NCBI RefSeq assembly: GCF_029868855.1 | Contig: NZ_JARWOV010000137.1 | Coordinates: 1-39,748, forward strand | DNA: 39,748 nucleotides | Reading direction: 5' to 3' | Source: Nocardia carnea | GTDB lineage: Bacteria > Actinomycetota > Actinomycetes > Mycobacteriales > Mycobacteriaceae | Shown here: piece by piece, positions 25,433-33,638 of the stretch | Layout of the letters: each line of letters begins with the position of its first letter | Position numbering within the stretch: position 1 is the stretch's first letter | Translations under genes and position numbers: made by a program | Notes under the pieces: model-generated | What the model was told of the DNA's origin: nothing | Seen by the model: the letters and a program-made list of their open reading frames with translations, nothing else | The model's database searches: none

Positions 25433-26205
25433 TGACCGCTGTAGCCGAGAAGCCCGCAGCCGCGAACCCGGCGCCGGTGCCCGAGGGCTCGACCATGATC
25501 ACCGTCAAGGTGGCGCGGTTCAACCCGGAGGACGGACAGGGCCAGCACTGGGAGTCGTTCCAGGTGCCGGCGCTGCCGACCGACCGGTTCCTGAACATCC
25601 TCATCTACATCAAGTCCTACCTGGACGGCACGCTCACCTTCCGGCGCTCCTGCGCGCACGGTGTGTGCGGTTCGGACGCGATGCGGATCAACGGTGTGAA
25701 CCGGCTGGCCTGCAAGGTCCTGATGAAGGACATGCTGCCGAAGAACGGTAAACCGGTCACCATCTCCGTCGAGCCGATCCGTGGCCTGCCGGTTGAGAAG
25801 GACCTGGTCGTGGATATGGAACCGTTCTTCGACGCGTTCCGGGCGGTGAAGCCCTACCTGATCACCTCCGGTAATGAGCCGACCTTCGAGCGGATCCAGA
25901 GCCAGGCCGACCGCGCCCGGTTCGACGACACCACCAAATGCATCCTGTGTGCCTGCTGCACCACCTCGTGCCCGGTGTATTGGCACGACGGCAGCTACTT
26001 CGGCCCGGCCGCGATCGTGAACGCGCACCGCTTCATCTTCGACAGCCGTGACGAGGGCGCCCGGGAGCGCCTCGACATCCTCAACGAGGTGGACGGGGTG
26101 TGGCGCTGCCGTACCACGTTCAACTGCACCGATGCCTGCCCGCGCGGTATCGAGGTCACCAAGGCGATCCAGGAAGTCAAGCGCGCGCTGCTGTTCGCAC
26201 GCTGA
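25432..26205 (+). CDS. sdhB: Succinate dehydrogenase iron-sulfur subunit
   Basis: Carries electrons from FAD to quinone through three Fe-S clusters. The 257-residue protein has the plant-ferredoxin-type [2Fe-2S] ligands in SCAHGVCGSDAMRINGVNRL (followed by ACK), the first ferredoxin-like Cys set in CILCACCTTSCPVYW and the second in CRTTFNCTDACPRGIEV for the [4Fe-4S] and [3Fe-4S] clusters. An N-terminal extension of about 25 Ala/Pro-rich residues is present. The start overlaps the sdhA stop (TGATG), and the operon ends in a strong terminator 20 bases after the stop. Confidence 0.96.
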   Translation: MTAVAEKPAAANPAPVPEGSTMITVKVARFNPEDGQGQHWESFQVPALPTDRFLNILIYIKSYLDGTLTFRRSCAHGVCGSDAMRINGVNRLACKVLMKDMLPKNGKPVTISVEPIRGLPVEKDLVVDMEPFFDAFRAVKPYLITSGNEPTFERIQSQADRARFDDTTKCILCACCTTSCPVYWHDGSYFGPAAIVNAHRFIFDSRDEGARERLDILNEVDGVWRCRTTFNCTDACPRGIEVTKAIQEVKRALLFAR

Positions 26206-26225
26206 GGCCACCGTTGCCTTCCGAA

Positions 26226-26261
26226 CCGCCCCCGTGCCCGGCACGGGGGCGGTTTTGTTTT
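26226..26261 (+). terminator. Rho-independent terminator of sdhCDAB
   Basis: CCGCCCCCGTGC and GCACGGGGGCGG form a perfect 12-bp stem with a three-base loop, followed directly by TTTTGTTTT. It is the clearest intrinsic terminator in the window, 20 bases after sdhB. Confidence 0.93.
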
Positions 26262-26276
26262 CCCGGCCGATTGGGT

Positions 26277-26319
26277 TTCGATACACGAACTTGATAATTC
26301 GGGTACCCGAACTTACCAT
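26277..26319 (+). promoter_or_regulatory. Promoter with two phased operator-like inverted repeats (metal importer)
   Basis: A sigma-70-like promoter is visible: TTGATA (26291-26296), 17-base spacer, TACCAT (26314-26319), 25 bases before the lipoprotein ATG. The spacer contains the perfect palindrome TTCGGGTACCCGAA (26298-26311). A second inverted repeat, TTCGATACACGAA (26277-26289), lies upstream with centres about 21 bases (two helical turns) apart. This is the expected architecture for a repressor, probably a DtxR/MntR- or Fur-type metalloregulator given the genes downstream. The regulator itself is not in the window. Confidence 0.65.
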
Positions 26320-26344
26320 TCTGACTGGAAGGCGGTGGTTCGGC

Positions 26345-27262
26345 ATGCAGGTATTCCTCCGGCTCACCGCTGTGCTGGCAATCTGCGCGACAGCGGTCGT
26401 CCTCACCGCCTGCGAGACCTTCCATCTGCCACGCACCGGGAAACCGGTGGTGGTCACCACCTTCACCGTGCTGGCCGATATCGCGACCAATATCGCCGGT
26501 GAGCACCTCGAGGTGCAGTCGCTCACCAAACCGGGTTCGGAGATCCACGGCTACGAACCGACCCCCGGCGATATCAAACGCGCCGCCAAAGCCGATCTCA
26601 TCCTGGACAACGGGATGAACCTGGAGGCCTGGTTCGGGCAGTTCGTCGCCGACCTCGACGCCGAACACGTCACCGTGAGCGCGGGAGTGGCCTCGGTGCC
26701 GATCACCTCCGACGCCTACGCGGGCAAACCCAACCCGCACGCCTGGATGTCCCCGCTCAACGTCCAGACCTATGTCGACAATATGGTGGCCGCCTTCACC
26801 CGCCTCGCACCCGAACACGGTGCCGTATTCCGCGCCAACGGGGACAACTACAAACTCCGGTTGCAACAGGTGTACGACGAACTCGTCGCCGAACTACGTG
26901 ATCTGCCGCGGCGGCAGCGTGCCCTGGTCACCTGCGAGGGCGCGTTCTCCTATCTGGCACGCGACGCGGGCCTGTCGGAGGCCTATATCTGGCCGGTCAA
27001 CGCCGAACAACAGGCCACACCGCAGCAGATCACCCGGGTTATCGAATACGTCCGCGACAATCGGGTGCCCGCGGTGTTCTGTGAATCCACCGTCTCCGAC
27101 GCGCCGATGCGGCGGGTCGTCGAGGCCACCGGTGCGCGGTTCGGCGGTGTCCTCTATGTGGATTCGCTGTCGGCGGCCGACGGTCCGGTGCCGACCTATC
27201 TGGACCTGATCCGCCACGATGCCGAAACCATCGCCGCCGCACTCACCGGGAGCCGGTCATGA
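26345..27262 (+). CDS. Metal ABC transporter substrate-binding lipoprotein (Mn/Zn, cluster A-I)
   Basis: Surface lipoprotein that captures a divalent metal for the ATPase/permease pair encoded next. The 305 residues begin with a lipoprotein signal (LTAVLAICATAVVLTAC, lipobox VLTAC). The four metal ligands by alignment with PsaA are His in SEIHGYEPTP, His in KPNPHAWMSP, Glu in VTCEGAFSYLARD and Asp in LYVDSLS. The Glu instead of His in the third position and the absence of a His-rich loop favour manganese over zinc. ATG 26345 is chosen because the signal peptide begins there; a GGAAGG is rather distant at 13 bases. It overlaps the ATPase start by four bases (ATGA). Confidence 0.93.
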   Translation: MQVFLRLTAVLAICATAVVLTACETFHLPRTGKPVVVTTFTVLADIATNIAGEHLEVQSLTKPGSEIHGYEPTPGDIKRAAKADLILDNGMNLEAWFGQFVADLDAEHVTVSAGVASVPITSDAYAGKPNPHAWMSPLNVQTYVDNMVAAFTRLAPEHGAVFRANGDNYKLRLQQVYDELVAELRDLPRRQRALVTCEGAFSYLARDAGLSEAYIWPVNAEQQATPQQITRVIEYVRDNRVPAVFCESTVSDAPMRRVVEATGARFGGVLYVDSLSAADGPVPTYLDLIRHDAETIAAALTGSRS

Positions 27263-27993
27263 CAAACCCCGCGATCGACGTCGACGGCGTCACCGTCTAC
27301 TACGGCGAGGTGCAGGCGCTCGACGATGTCCGGCTGGCGGTGGACCAGGGCCGGGTATGCGCCCTGATCGGGATGAATGGTTCCGGTAAATCGACGCTGT
27401 TCAAAACGCTGATGGGCATGATCGTCCCGGACCGCGGGACTGTACGTATCGCCGGAGAGAAACCGGCGGCGGCACGCCGCTCCGGATTGCTCGGCTATGT
27501 ACCGCAGAGCGAAGCGGTGGACTGGTCGTTCCCGCTGTCGGTCCGCGATGTGGTGACCACCGGCCGCTACGGCCGAATGGGTTTCACCCGGCGCGCGAGC
27601 CGCGCCGACCGGGCCGCGGTGGACGAGGCGCTGGAACGCGTCGAGCTGACCGAGCTCGCGGATCGGCAGATCGGCCGGCTCTCCGGGGGCCAGCGCAAAC
27701 GCGCCTTCGTGGCGCGGGGGATCGCGCAGTCCGCCCGGATCCTGCTGCTCGACGAACCGTTCGCCGGTGTGGACAAACGCTCCGAGGCGACGATCACCGG
27801 GTTGCTGCGCGAACTGGCCGCCGACGGGGCGACAGTCCTGATCTCCACCCACGATCTGCACGCCCTGCCCGGACTCGCCGACGAGGCGGCGCTGCTCATG
27901 CGCCGGGTGCTGGTGCACGGCAGCACCGAGGAGGCCCTGCGCCCGGAAAACCTCGCGCTGGCCTTCGGACTCGATGTGCTGGAACAACGTTGA
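27259..27993 (+). CDS. Metal ABC transporter ATP-binding protein
   Basis: The ATPase that powers metal import, 244 residues. Walker A is GMNGSGKST, the Q-loop lies in GYVPQSEAVDWSFP, the ABC signature is LSGGQRKRAFVARG, Walker B is ILLLDEPFAGVD and the H-loop is STHDLHA. The VDWSFP sequence after the Q-loop is typical of Mn/Zn (ZnuC/MntB-like) importers. The start overlaps the lipoprotein gene by four bases and the permease starts 37 bases after the stop, so the three form one operon. Confidence 0.96.
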   Translation: MTNPAIDVDGVTVYYGEVQALDDVRLAVDQGRVCALIGMNGSGKSTLFKTLMGMIVPDRGTVRIAGEKPAAARRSGLLGYVPQSEAVDWSFPLSVRDVVTTGRYGRMGFTRRASRADRAAVDEALERVELTELADRQIGRLSGGQRKRAFVARGIAQSARILLLDEPFAGVDKRSEATITGLLRELAADGATVLISTHDLHALPGLADEAALLMRRVLVHGSTEEALRPENLALAFGLDVLEQR

Positions 27994-28030
27994 CTGCCGC
28001 CGCGGCCGGCGGCCTTCCCGGAGCAATCAG

Positions 28031-28948
28031 GTGAGTGTCATGGATCTGGTCGAATTCCTGCTCGAACCGCTGCGCTACGCCTTCATGGTGCGAGCCCTGA
28101 TCACGAGCCTGGTCGCCGCGGTCGTCTGCGGTCTGCTCTCGTGCTGGCTGGTGCTCGTCGGCTGGTCCCTCATGGGCGACGCCGTCTCGCACGCCGTGCT
28201 GCCCGGGGTGGTGCTGGCCTATATCGCCGGAGTTCCGTTCGCCGTCGGGGCGATTGTCTTCGGATTCCTGGCCGTGGCACTGATCGGCCTGGTCCGCGAT
28301 ACCACCCGGGTGAAAGAAGACGCCGCCATCGGCATCGTGTTCACCACTCTGTTCGCCTTCGGCCTGGTACTGATCTCGGTGACCCCCAGCGATACCGACC
28401 TCAACCACATCATCTTCGGCAATATCCTCGGTGTCGGGCCGGACGAGTTGCTGCAGATCGCCGTCCTGGCCGCATTCGTCTTCGTGGTCCTCGTCCTCAA
28501 GCGACGCGATTTCACGCTGTACGCCTTCGACCCCGTCCACGCGTACGCGATCGGCCTGAACCCCCGCGTTCTGGGCGCCACGCTGCTCGGTCTGCTCGCG
28601 GTGACCGCGGTCGTGGCGCTGCAGGCCGTCGGGGTGGTTCTGGTGGTGGCGATGCTGATCATCCCCGGCGCCACCGCCTATCTGCTCACCGATCGGTTCG
28701 GCCGGATGCTCATGCTGGCCCCGGCCATCTCGGTGATCTGTGCCGTCACCGGCCTCTACGTCAGCTACTACGCCGATACCGCGCCCGGGGCGACCATGGT
28801 TCTCGCGCAGGGTGCGGTGTTCACCGCGGTCTATCTGTTCGCCCCCAGGCAGGGACTCGTCGGGTCCCGTCTGGTCGCCGCGCGGCGGCGCGCCCGCGAC
28901 CGCAGTACGCCGACGATCGCCGAGGACGCATCCGGTCTACCTGGTTGA
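28031..28948 (+). CDS. Metal ABC transporter permease
   Basis: Membrane subunit of the metal importer (ABC-3 family), 305 residues with about eight or nine helices. Conserved family segments include SWSLMGDAVSHAVLPGVVLA in the form WSLMGDAVSHAVLPG, IGIVFTTLFAFG, DLNHIIFGNILGV and VVLVVAMLIIPGATAYLLTD. GTG 28031 has GGAG seven bases upstream; ATG 28040 with AGGTGA is almost as good. The tail after residue 280 is basic and cytoplasmic. No further transporter gene follows, so the complete system is lipoprotein, ATPase and one permease, perhaps homodimeric. Confidence 0.95.
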   Translation: MSVMDLVEFLLEPLRYAFMVRALITSLVAAVVCGLLSCWLVLVGWSLMGDAVSHAVLPGVVLAYIAGVPFAVGAIVFGFLAVALIGLVRDTTRVKEDAAIGIVFTTLFAFGLVLISVTPSDTDLNHIIFGNILGVGPDELLQIAVLAAFVFVVLVLKRRDFTLYAFDPVHAYAIGLNPRVLGATLLGLLAVTAVVALQAVGVVLVVAMLIIPGATAYLLTDRFGRMLMLAPAISVICAVTGLYVSYYADTAPGATMVLAQGAVFTAVYLFAPRQGLVGSRLVAARRRARDRSTPTIAEDASGLPG

Positions 28949-29119
28949 ACGCGGGCGCTCCATCGCTGGGCGCGGGGTTCGGCGAGCAGTGACGGCCCCA
29001 CGCACCGACCCGTACCGCGCCTGGCCTTCGGCTGAATCGGGAACTCGACCGTCAGAGCGAGCCGTGGCGGTCATATGGCGACTACGACCGTAAGCGGCGG
29101 CGCGCACGTCATTCGCCGA

Positions 29120-29803
29120 TCACAGGTCCGGCTCTTCGAGGGGCGCGGCGCGGCGCCACTCTTCGCCGGCGAGCACCACATGGTCCAGGAAACGCAGTCC
29201 GACGGTTCGTGCGGCTACGGCGAGCACGCTGCTGGCGCGTCTGTCGTCCAGACTGGGGGAGGGGTCGCCGGAGGGGTGATTGTGCGCGAGAGCGAAGGCG
29301 CGACCGTCGTGGCGCAGCACAGTGTTGAGGATTTCGCGCACCGGTACCGCGACCTCGTCGATAGCGCCCTCGGCCACGAAAACCGACCGACGCAGCCGGT
29401 TGCGCGCATCGCAGACCAGGACCAGCAGGCGCTCCACCCGGGCTCCGGCGAACAACGGCCGGGCGGTGAGTACCACATCTTCTGCGCGCAACAGCGGTGC
29501 CGCGGGTGCCGCGCCGGGGCGGGCGCGGGCGGCGAGTTGGAAGGCGGCGATGATGGCCGCGGCCTTGGCGGTGCCCACGCCGCCCTGGCGGGCCAGTTCC
29601 TCGGGCCGCGCCGAGGACAATCCGGCCACACCGCCGAATTCGGCGAGGAGGGTGAGGGCCAGCTCCACCGCGCTGGCCCCGCGGGTGCCCTGGCCGAGCA
29701 GCAGTGCCAGCAGTTCACCGTCGCTCAGTGCCTGCGGGCCCAGTGCGTACAGCCGCTCACGTGGACGCTGGGCGACGGGCAGATCGGTGATCGGTACCGA
29801 CAT
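29120..29803 (-). CDS. radC: RadC/UPF0758 JAMM-domain protein
   Basis: A 227-residue RadC-family protein. The N-terminal helix-hairpin-helix region includes LSDGELLALLLGQGT and GGVGTAKAAAIIAA; the C-terminal JAB1/MPN-like metalloprotease fold has the JAMM Zn ligands His174, His176 and Asp187 in AHNHPSGDPSPSLDD. The historic DNA-repair role of RadC has been questioned and the substrate of the JAMM domain is unknown. It is the last gene of the minus-strand group that starts near 34 kb and follows the orphan antitoxin-like gene by 85 bases. The 170 bases to the metal permease carry no gene. Confidence 0.93.
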   Translation of the reverse strand: MSVPITDLPVAQRPRERLYALGPQALSDGELLALLLGQGTRGASAVELALTLLAEFGGVAGLSSARPEELARQGGVGTAKAAAIIAAFQLAARARPGAAPAAPLLRAEDVVLTARPLFAGARVERLLVLVCDARNRLRRSVFVAEGAIDEVAVPVREILNTVLRHDGRAFALAHNHPSGDPSPSLDDRRASSVLAVAARTVGLRFLDHVVLAGEEWRRAAPLEEPDL

Positions 29804-29887
29804 GATTCCCCCTCCGGACTCCGTATGCCCGGATCATGCCAGCGAGTACCGACAGTTTCGCGGTGGCCGGATGCGCCGCCCGGGCCG

Positions 29888-30085
29888 TCAGCCGTCGACG
29901 ATCGCGGGCTGCGGCGATCGGTTCAGCGCCGACGCGGCCAGCCGCTCGAAATGCCGGAGCTGGCGTTCGTGGACCACTATCCGGCGCAGCGCCTCGTGAA
30001 TCGTGGCCTTGTCGGTCCCCGTGCCCATGATTGCGCCGGCGGCCGCCAGCAGATCCTGATCCAGATCGATCCGCACTGTCGGCAT
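29888..30085 (-). CDS. VapB-like antitoxin without a toxin partner
   Basis: A 65-residue protein with MPTVRIDLDQDLLAAAGAIM followed by TDKATIHEALRRIVVHERQ, the ribbon-helix-helix pattern of VapB/DUF2191 antitoxins in which MxTV/RTN-type strand and two helices bind DNA. AGGAGG four bases before ATG 30085 marks the start. The tail HFERLAASALNRSPQP would normally bind a VapC PIN-domain toxin, but neither flank (85 bases to radC, 197 bases to the Rv3311-type gene) encodes one. It may be a stand-alone regulator, a remnant, or partner to a toxin elsewhere. Confidence 0.75.
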   Translation of the reverse strand: MPTVRIDLDQDLLAAAGAIMGTGTDKATIHEALRRIVVHERQLRHFERLAASALNRSPQPAIVDG

Positions 30086-30282
30086 GCGTCCTCCTTCGTA
30101 CATCTGCCCTGCTGCCGCGGTGCGGCCGTCCCCGTCCGGAAGGCACCGGCCGGGGCTGCGCGACGACAAACACCGCTGGCCAGACAGTTTGCCCAGTCCG
30201 GGGCGGTTTATCGACCGAATGATCCGGCGTGTGTCCACATCGAGACCTACCGGTCCGCAAAACGGGCGCCGACCGAGCCGGT

Positions 30283-31536
30283 TCAGCGCGGCGTCAGCCT
30301 GGATTCGAAATTGCGTTCCAGCTCACGCCAGGCCCGGGCCTCGGCGTCGAAAGGCGGATTGGGCGCCATCCGGGTCGGGTCCGGGTTCAGCAGATAGGAG
30401 ACGTACCAACCGAGCGGAGTCGACTTCGCGAGCGCCTGTTCCACCGCGTCGTCCTCGGCGTAATCGGCGGCGTCGGTGAACAACTCCAGCACCAGATCCA
30501 GCTGTTCGGTATCCACCGCCTCGGGTCCTTCGGCCAGATCATCGGCCAGGCCCGGCAGGACGTAAACGTTCTCGTCGGTGACCTCGACCTCCAGCGATCC
30601 GTCCACCGCGGCGGTCTGCACCTCGGCGAAGGTACTCACCCGGGCCAGATCGTGTTCGTGATCATCGGCGAGGTAGCGGGCCAGGGCGCGTTCGCTTCCG
30701 AATACGGAAATGGAGTTCTTGGCCCCGAGGAAAATCGGCTCGTCATCGAGATAGCAGCGCAGCGTGAAGTATTCCGAATCGGAGGTCACGATCTTGACCG
30801 GGTCGATCCCGACCTCCTCCCAGAACGTGAGGTCTTCGTCTTCGTCCTCGTCGTCGTCGGCGTTCAGATCGACCGGTTCGATATCGCTGTCGTCGTCGGT
30901 ATCGGCGACATCGTCGGCGTCGACCTCGTTCTCCTCGGCGGCCAGCAATTCCGCCTCGGCCAAGGCCACCGCTTCGGCGTCCACGGACGGGACATGCACC
31001 ACCGAATCGATCGAATCCAGCACATCGTCCCAGCTCTTGGCCACTGCGGCGCCGATCTGATCCCACAGTTCCAGGCCTTCGCGGCCCGTGAACATGCTGG
31101 TGCCACCGGCCAGCGCGCCGAGCGCCGGATGCGTGCCGAAGAACTTCGTCACCGTCTCCAGTTCGCAGACCTCGCCGATATTGCGGACCATGGCCAACGT
31201 GTCCTCGAGCTCGGCCACGGTATCCACATCCGGATCACCGGCGGCCAGTTCCGGCACTCCGACCAGATCGAACGAGTAGTTGTCCTCGGGCTCCAGCTCC
31301 GCGGCCGATAGGCCGGCGACAACCTTCCAGGCCGGGTGGTCGACCAGATCGTTATCGGAATCGGTCCGGATGAAGGCCGCCAGTTCGGCCACGGATTCGA
31401 AGCCGTACAGGACGTCCTCATGTCCTAGGAACGCTTCCCACTCGTCATCCCCGTCACGCCAGCGCGGTGCCCAGAGGGTGACGAGATCGCCGTCGGTCAG
31501 ACCGAGCTCGATCGGGACGATGTCTCCAGAAGCCAT
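30283..31536 (-). CDS. Conserved actinobacterial protein (Rv3311-type)
   Basis: A 417-residue acidic protein of unknown function, in the position and of the length of Rv3311 of M. tuberculosis and sometimes labelled a primosomal protein without evidence known to me. It starts MASGDIVPIELGLTDGDLVT, has two similar alpha/beta parts (WEAFLGHEDVLYGFESVAEL and FGSERALARYLADDHEHDL look like repeats of one domain), and a very acidic linker near residues 215-245 (DADDVADTDDDSDIEP). No signal peptide or catalytic motif is visible. ATG 31536 begins the conserved sequence, although the frame is open to 31662. Confidence 0.85.
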   Translation of the reverse strand: MASGDIVPIELGLTDGDLVTLWAPRWRDGDDEWEAFLGHEDVLYGFESVAELAAFIRTDSDNDLVDHPAWKVVAGLSAAELEPEDNYSFDLVGVPELAAGDPDVDTVAELEDTLAMVRNIGEVCELETVTKFFGTHPALGALAGGTSMFTGREGLELWDQIGAAVAKSWDDVLDSIDSVVHVPSVDAEAVALAEAELLAAEENEVDADDVADTDDDSDIEPVDLNADDDEDEDEDLTFWEEVGIDPVKIVTSDSEYFTLRCYLDDEPIFLGAKNSISVFGSERALARYLADDHEHDLARVSTFAEVQTAAVDGSLEVEVTDENVYVLPGLADDLAEGPEAVDTEQLDLVLELFTDAADYAEDDAVEQALAKSTPLGWYVSYLLNPDPTRMAPNPPFDAEARAWRELERNFESRLTPR

Positions 31537-31710
31537 ACGCGGAAGCCTAATAGGTAGAGCAGGGCCGAGCCCACCCCTGGGCCGACCACAGCCGGAGCGG
31601 AAGGTGAACGTACCCCGTGCGGTGCACGACCGGAGCATACGCCGCGGACCGCCCCAGGGCACCGTGCCCTTGTCACGAAACCTGGGAAACCAGGCCGCGA
31701 CCGGCCGTGA

Positions 31711-32058
31711 TCAGGCGTTACCGGGATGTCCTCCGGCAGGAGGAGCATCCGCCTGTGCAGCCGGAGCGAACGATTCGTTCAGCGCGGCAACGACCTCCGA
31801 ACGCCGGCCACCGGCATCCTCGGCGGCCTGGCGGCAGGCCGCGAGAATCAACTGCGCGGTTTCGGCGGGTGGGAGCGAGGTGACGCCCTCGGCGAGCCGC
31901 AAATCCACCAGTGCGCCGTCACTGTCGATCTCCGCGCTCACGAGCCCGTCCTCGGTGGTGAACCGGCCCCGGATCTGTTTCAGTTCGTACAGCGCCGCTT
32001 CGAGCGCCTCCAGCTTTTGGGTGGCCCCGGCGACCAGGGCGTCCATTTCCGCGCTCAT
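31711..32058 (-). CDS. YbaB/EbfC-family protein (EspL-like)
   Basis: A 115-residue protein of the YbaB/EbfC nucleoid-associated fold: an N-terminal helix (MDALVAGATQKLEALEAALY), a central three-stranded sheet (GLVSAEIDSDGALVDLRLAE) and a C-terminal helix (AQLILAACRQAAEDAG), with a Pro/Ala-rich tail. In mycobacteria a YbaB-type protein, EspL, belongs to the ESX-1 locus, and the neighbours here are also Esp-like. It may bind DNA or act as an accessory or chaperone in secretion. AGGAGG and GGAG precede ATG 32058. It follows the EspH-like gene by 67 bases. Confidence 0.82.
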   Translation of the reverse strand: MSAEMDALVAGATQKLEALEAALYELKQIRGRFTTEDGLVSAEIDSDGALVDLRLAEGVTSLPPAETAQLILAACRQAAEDAGGRRSEVVAALNESFAPAAQADAPPAGGHPGNA

Positions 32059-32125
32059 GCTCCATCCCTCCTGAATGCCCGCGCCGGCGCGCCGAGGTGT
32101 CGCGCAACCGGCAGTTCGCGGCAGT

Positions 32126-32476
32126 TCATACCGGCCGCATCCAGCTCGTGGGCCCGGTGTCGGCGTCGTCCATCCGGTCCAGTTCGTCGACCGCCTGCTG
32201 CCGGGTCGGCAGCCCCAGCTGGTCCAGGATCTCCGCCGGCATTCCGTTCTCGGCCAGCAGTTCCCGGCGTTTCGCCTTCGCCGCGATCGTCGAGCGTCTG
32301 GTCAGTCGCAGGATCTCGTCGGCGAGCGCCTGTGCGCCGTAACGGTATTCGCTGCGCTCGAATTTGATTTCCACCGGCATACCCTGATCGGTGGCTCGCA
32401 CCGACAAGGTGCCGGAACGATTCCTGCTCCCGGCCACGGTGACGTTCGGTATCTCGGGAACCTGCTGCTCACTCAT
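32126..32476 (-). CDS. DUF2694/EspH-like protein
   Basis: A 116-residue protein with an N-terminal beta part (NVTVAGSRNRSGTLSVRATD, then MPVEIKFER) and a helical part (YGAQALADEILRLTRRSTIA, KAKRRELLAENG), ending in a LGLPTRQQAVDELDRM motif. The pattern of a beta meander with VEI, then ALADEI, and a final LPT-based segment resembles EspH-type DUF2694 proteins of mycobacterial ESX loci, which act as accessory factors. No signal peptide. It sits between the NlpC/P60 and YbaB-like genes, all on one strand, consistent with an operon. Confidence 0.7.
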   Translation of the reverse strand: MSEQQVPEIPNVTVAGSRNRSGTLSVRATDQGMPVEIKFERSEYRYGAQALADEILRLTRRSTIAAKAKRRELLAENGMPAEILDQLGLPTRQQAVDELDRMDDADTGPTSWMRPV

Positions 32477-32540
32477 ACTTCTGTCCAGTCGTCAGTATCG
32501 GATATCCGCCTACCACGGGGCAGGCCGGCGTGCGGCCGAC

Positions 32541-33635
32541 TCATTCCGTCGGCCGGTAGAACCCGTAGAACTCCATTCCGCTGTTCTCGGTGCGGATGGA
32601 ACCGACCTGTACCGGATCGCCGGCCTCGACGAGCTGGCCGTTGCCGATCACCATGGCCACATGGCCGTCCCAGATCGCCAGATCCCCGGGCATCAGATCG
32701 CCGGGGGAGACGGGGGTGGCGCCGTTGGCCTGCTCGTGGGCGAGGCGCGGAATCTCCACCCCGGCTTCGCCGTAGGCGTATTTCGTCAGACCGCTGCAGT
32801 CCAGACCGGCGCCCGGCGTATTGCCGCCCCATACATACGGGGTACCGACGCAGCCGAGAGCGGACTTCACCGCGGTGGCCGCCTTCTCGTTCGGAGCCTC
32901 CACGACACTGCCGTCGGGCAGCGTGACCTTGACACCCTCACCGGATGCCGTGCCCGTGGAGCTTGTCGTCTTGCTCGGGGTGCCGGCGCTGGTCGTCGTG
33001 GTGCTGCCGGTGGAGCTCGACATCGCGGTGCTCATCATCGTGCCGGCCGCCCCGGCGACACTGCTGAGGCCCGAGGTCACCGTGGAGATCGCCTGGCCGG
33101 TCACGGGTGAGGTGCTCGCGGCCGACGGAGTGGGCGGCGGTGGGGCGAGTTCGTTCATGGAGGCGGTATGGGTCTGCAGATCGTTCTGCACCCGGCCCAC
33201 GACACCCAGCGCCTGCCCCAGATGGTCGATCGCGGACCCGACCAGCAATGTCAATCCGGCCGGGGTACCCAGCGTCGGGGCCATGGCGGTGGCGTTGTTC
33301 ACGAACGATTGCGCGATGGCGGTGAGATCCTTGTTGCCGGTTTCGATATGGGCCGCCGCCTGACCCATCACCGTGGCCATCTCGTTGCCGCGGTCGGAGA
33401 TACTCGCGGCCGAGGTCTGCACCCGCAGTGCCTTGGAGGTCGCGGCGTCGGCACCGGTACCGTCCCATGCGGTGTTCATCAGATTGATGCCCGTGCGGCC
33501 GAGTGAATGCACCTGATCGATCGCCGTGGACGCGGCCCGCAGCGAATCACCCGGGCCACCGGTGCCGAGCACACCGGTGCCGAAACTGGCGAGGAGATCG
33601 AGGATCGGTTTGGCCAGTGCGCTGATATCGATCAC
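32541..33635 (-). CDS. NlpC/P60 peptidoglycan endopeptidase with WXG-like N-terminus
   Basis: A 364-residue hydrolase predicted to cut peptidoglycan stem peptides. Residues about 1-160 are helical and include AWDGTGADAATSK (Trp57, in a WxG-like turn), as in ESX-associated proteins. Residues about 163-235 are a Ser/Thr/Pro linker. The C40 domain has catalytic Cys280 in GLDCSGLTKYAYG, His325 in IWDGHVAMVIGNG and a following Glu/Asp region QLVEAGDPV. There is no Sec signal peptide, so type VII export is likely. GTG 33635 has GGGGAG six bases upstream and lies three bases after the EspC-like stop, implying translational coupling. Confidence 0.9.
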   Translation of the reverse strand: MIDISALAKPILDLLASFGTGVLGTGGPGDSLRAASTAIDQVHSLGRTGINLMNTAWDGTGADAATSKALRVQTSAASISDRGNEMATVMGQAAAHIETGNKDLTAIAQSFVNNATAMAPTLGTPAGLTLLVGSAIDHLGQALGVVGRVQNDLQTHTASMNELAPPPPTPSAASTSPVTGQAISTVTSGLSSVAGAAGTMMSTAMSSSTGSTTTTSAGTPSKTTSSTGTASGEGVKVTLPDGSVVEAPNEKAATAVKSALGCVGTPYVWGGNTPGAGLDCSGLTKYAYGEAGVEIPRLAHEQANGATPVSPGDLMPGDLAIWDGHVAMVIGNGQLVEAGDPVQVGSIRTENSGMEFYGFYRPTE

Positions 33636-33638
33636 CGG

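Noticed and set aside
30086..30282. Possible VapC toxin next to the VapB-like gene
   Set aside because: No frame in this interval or on the other flank carries the acidic residues or length of a PIN domain.
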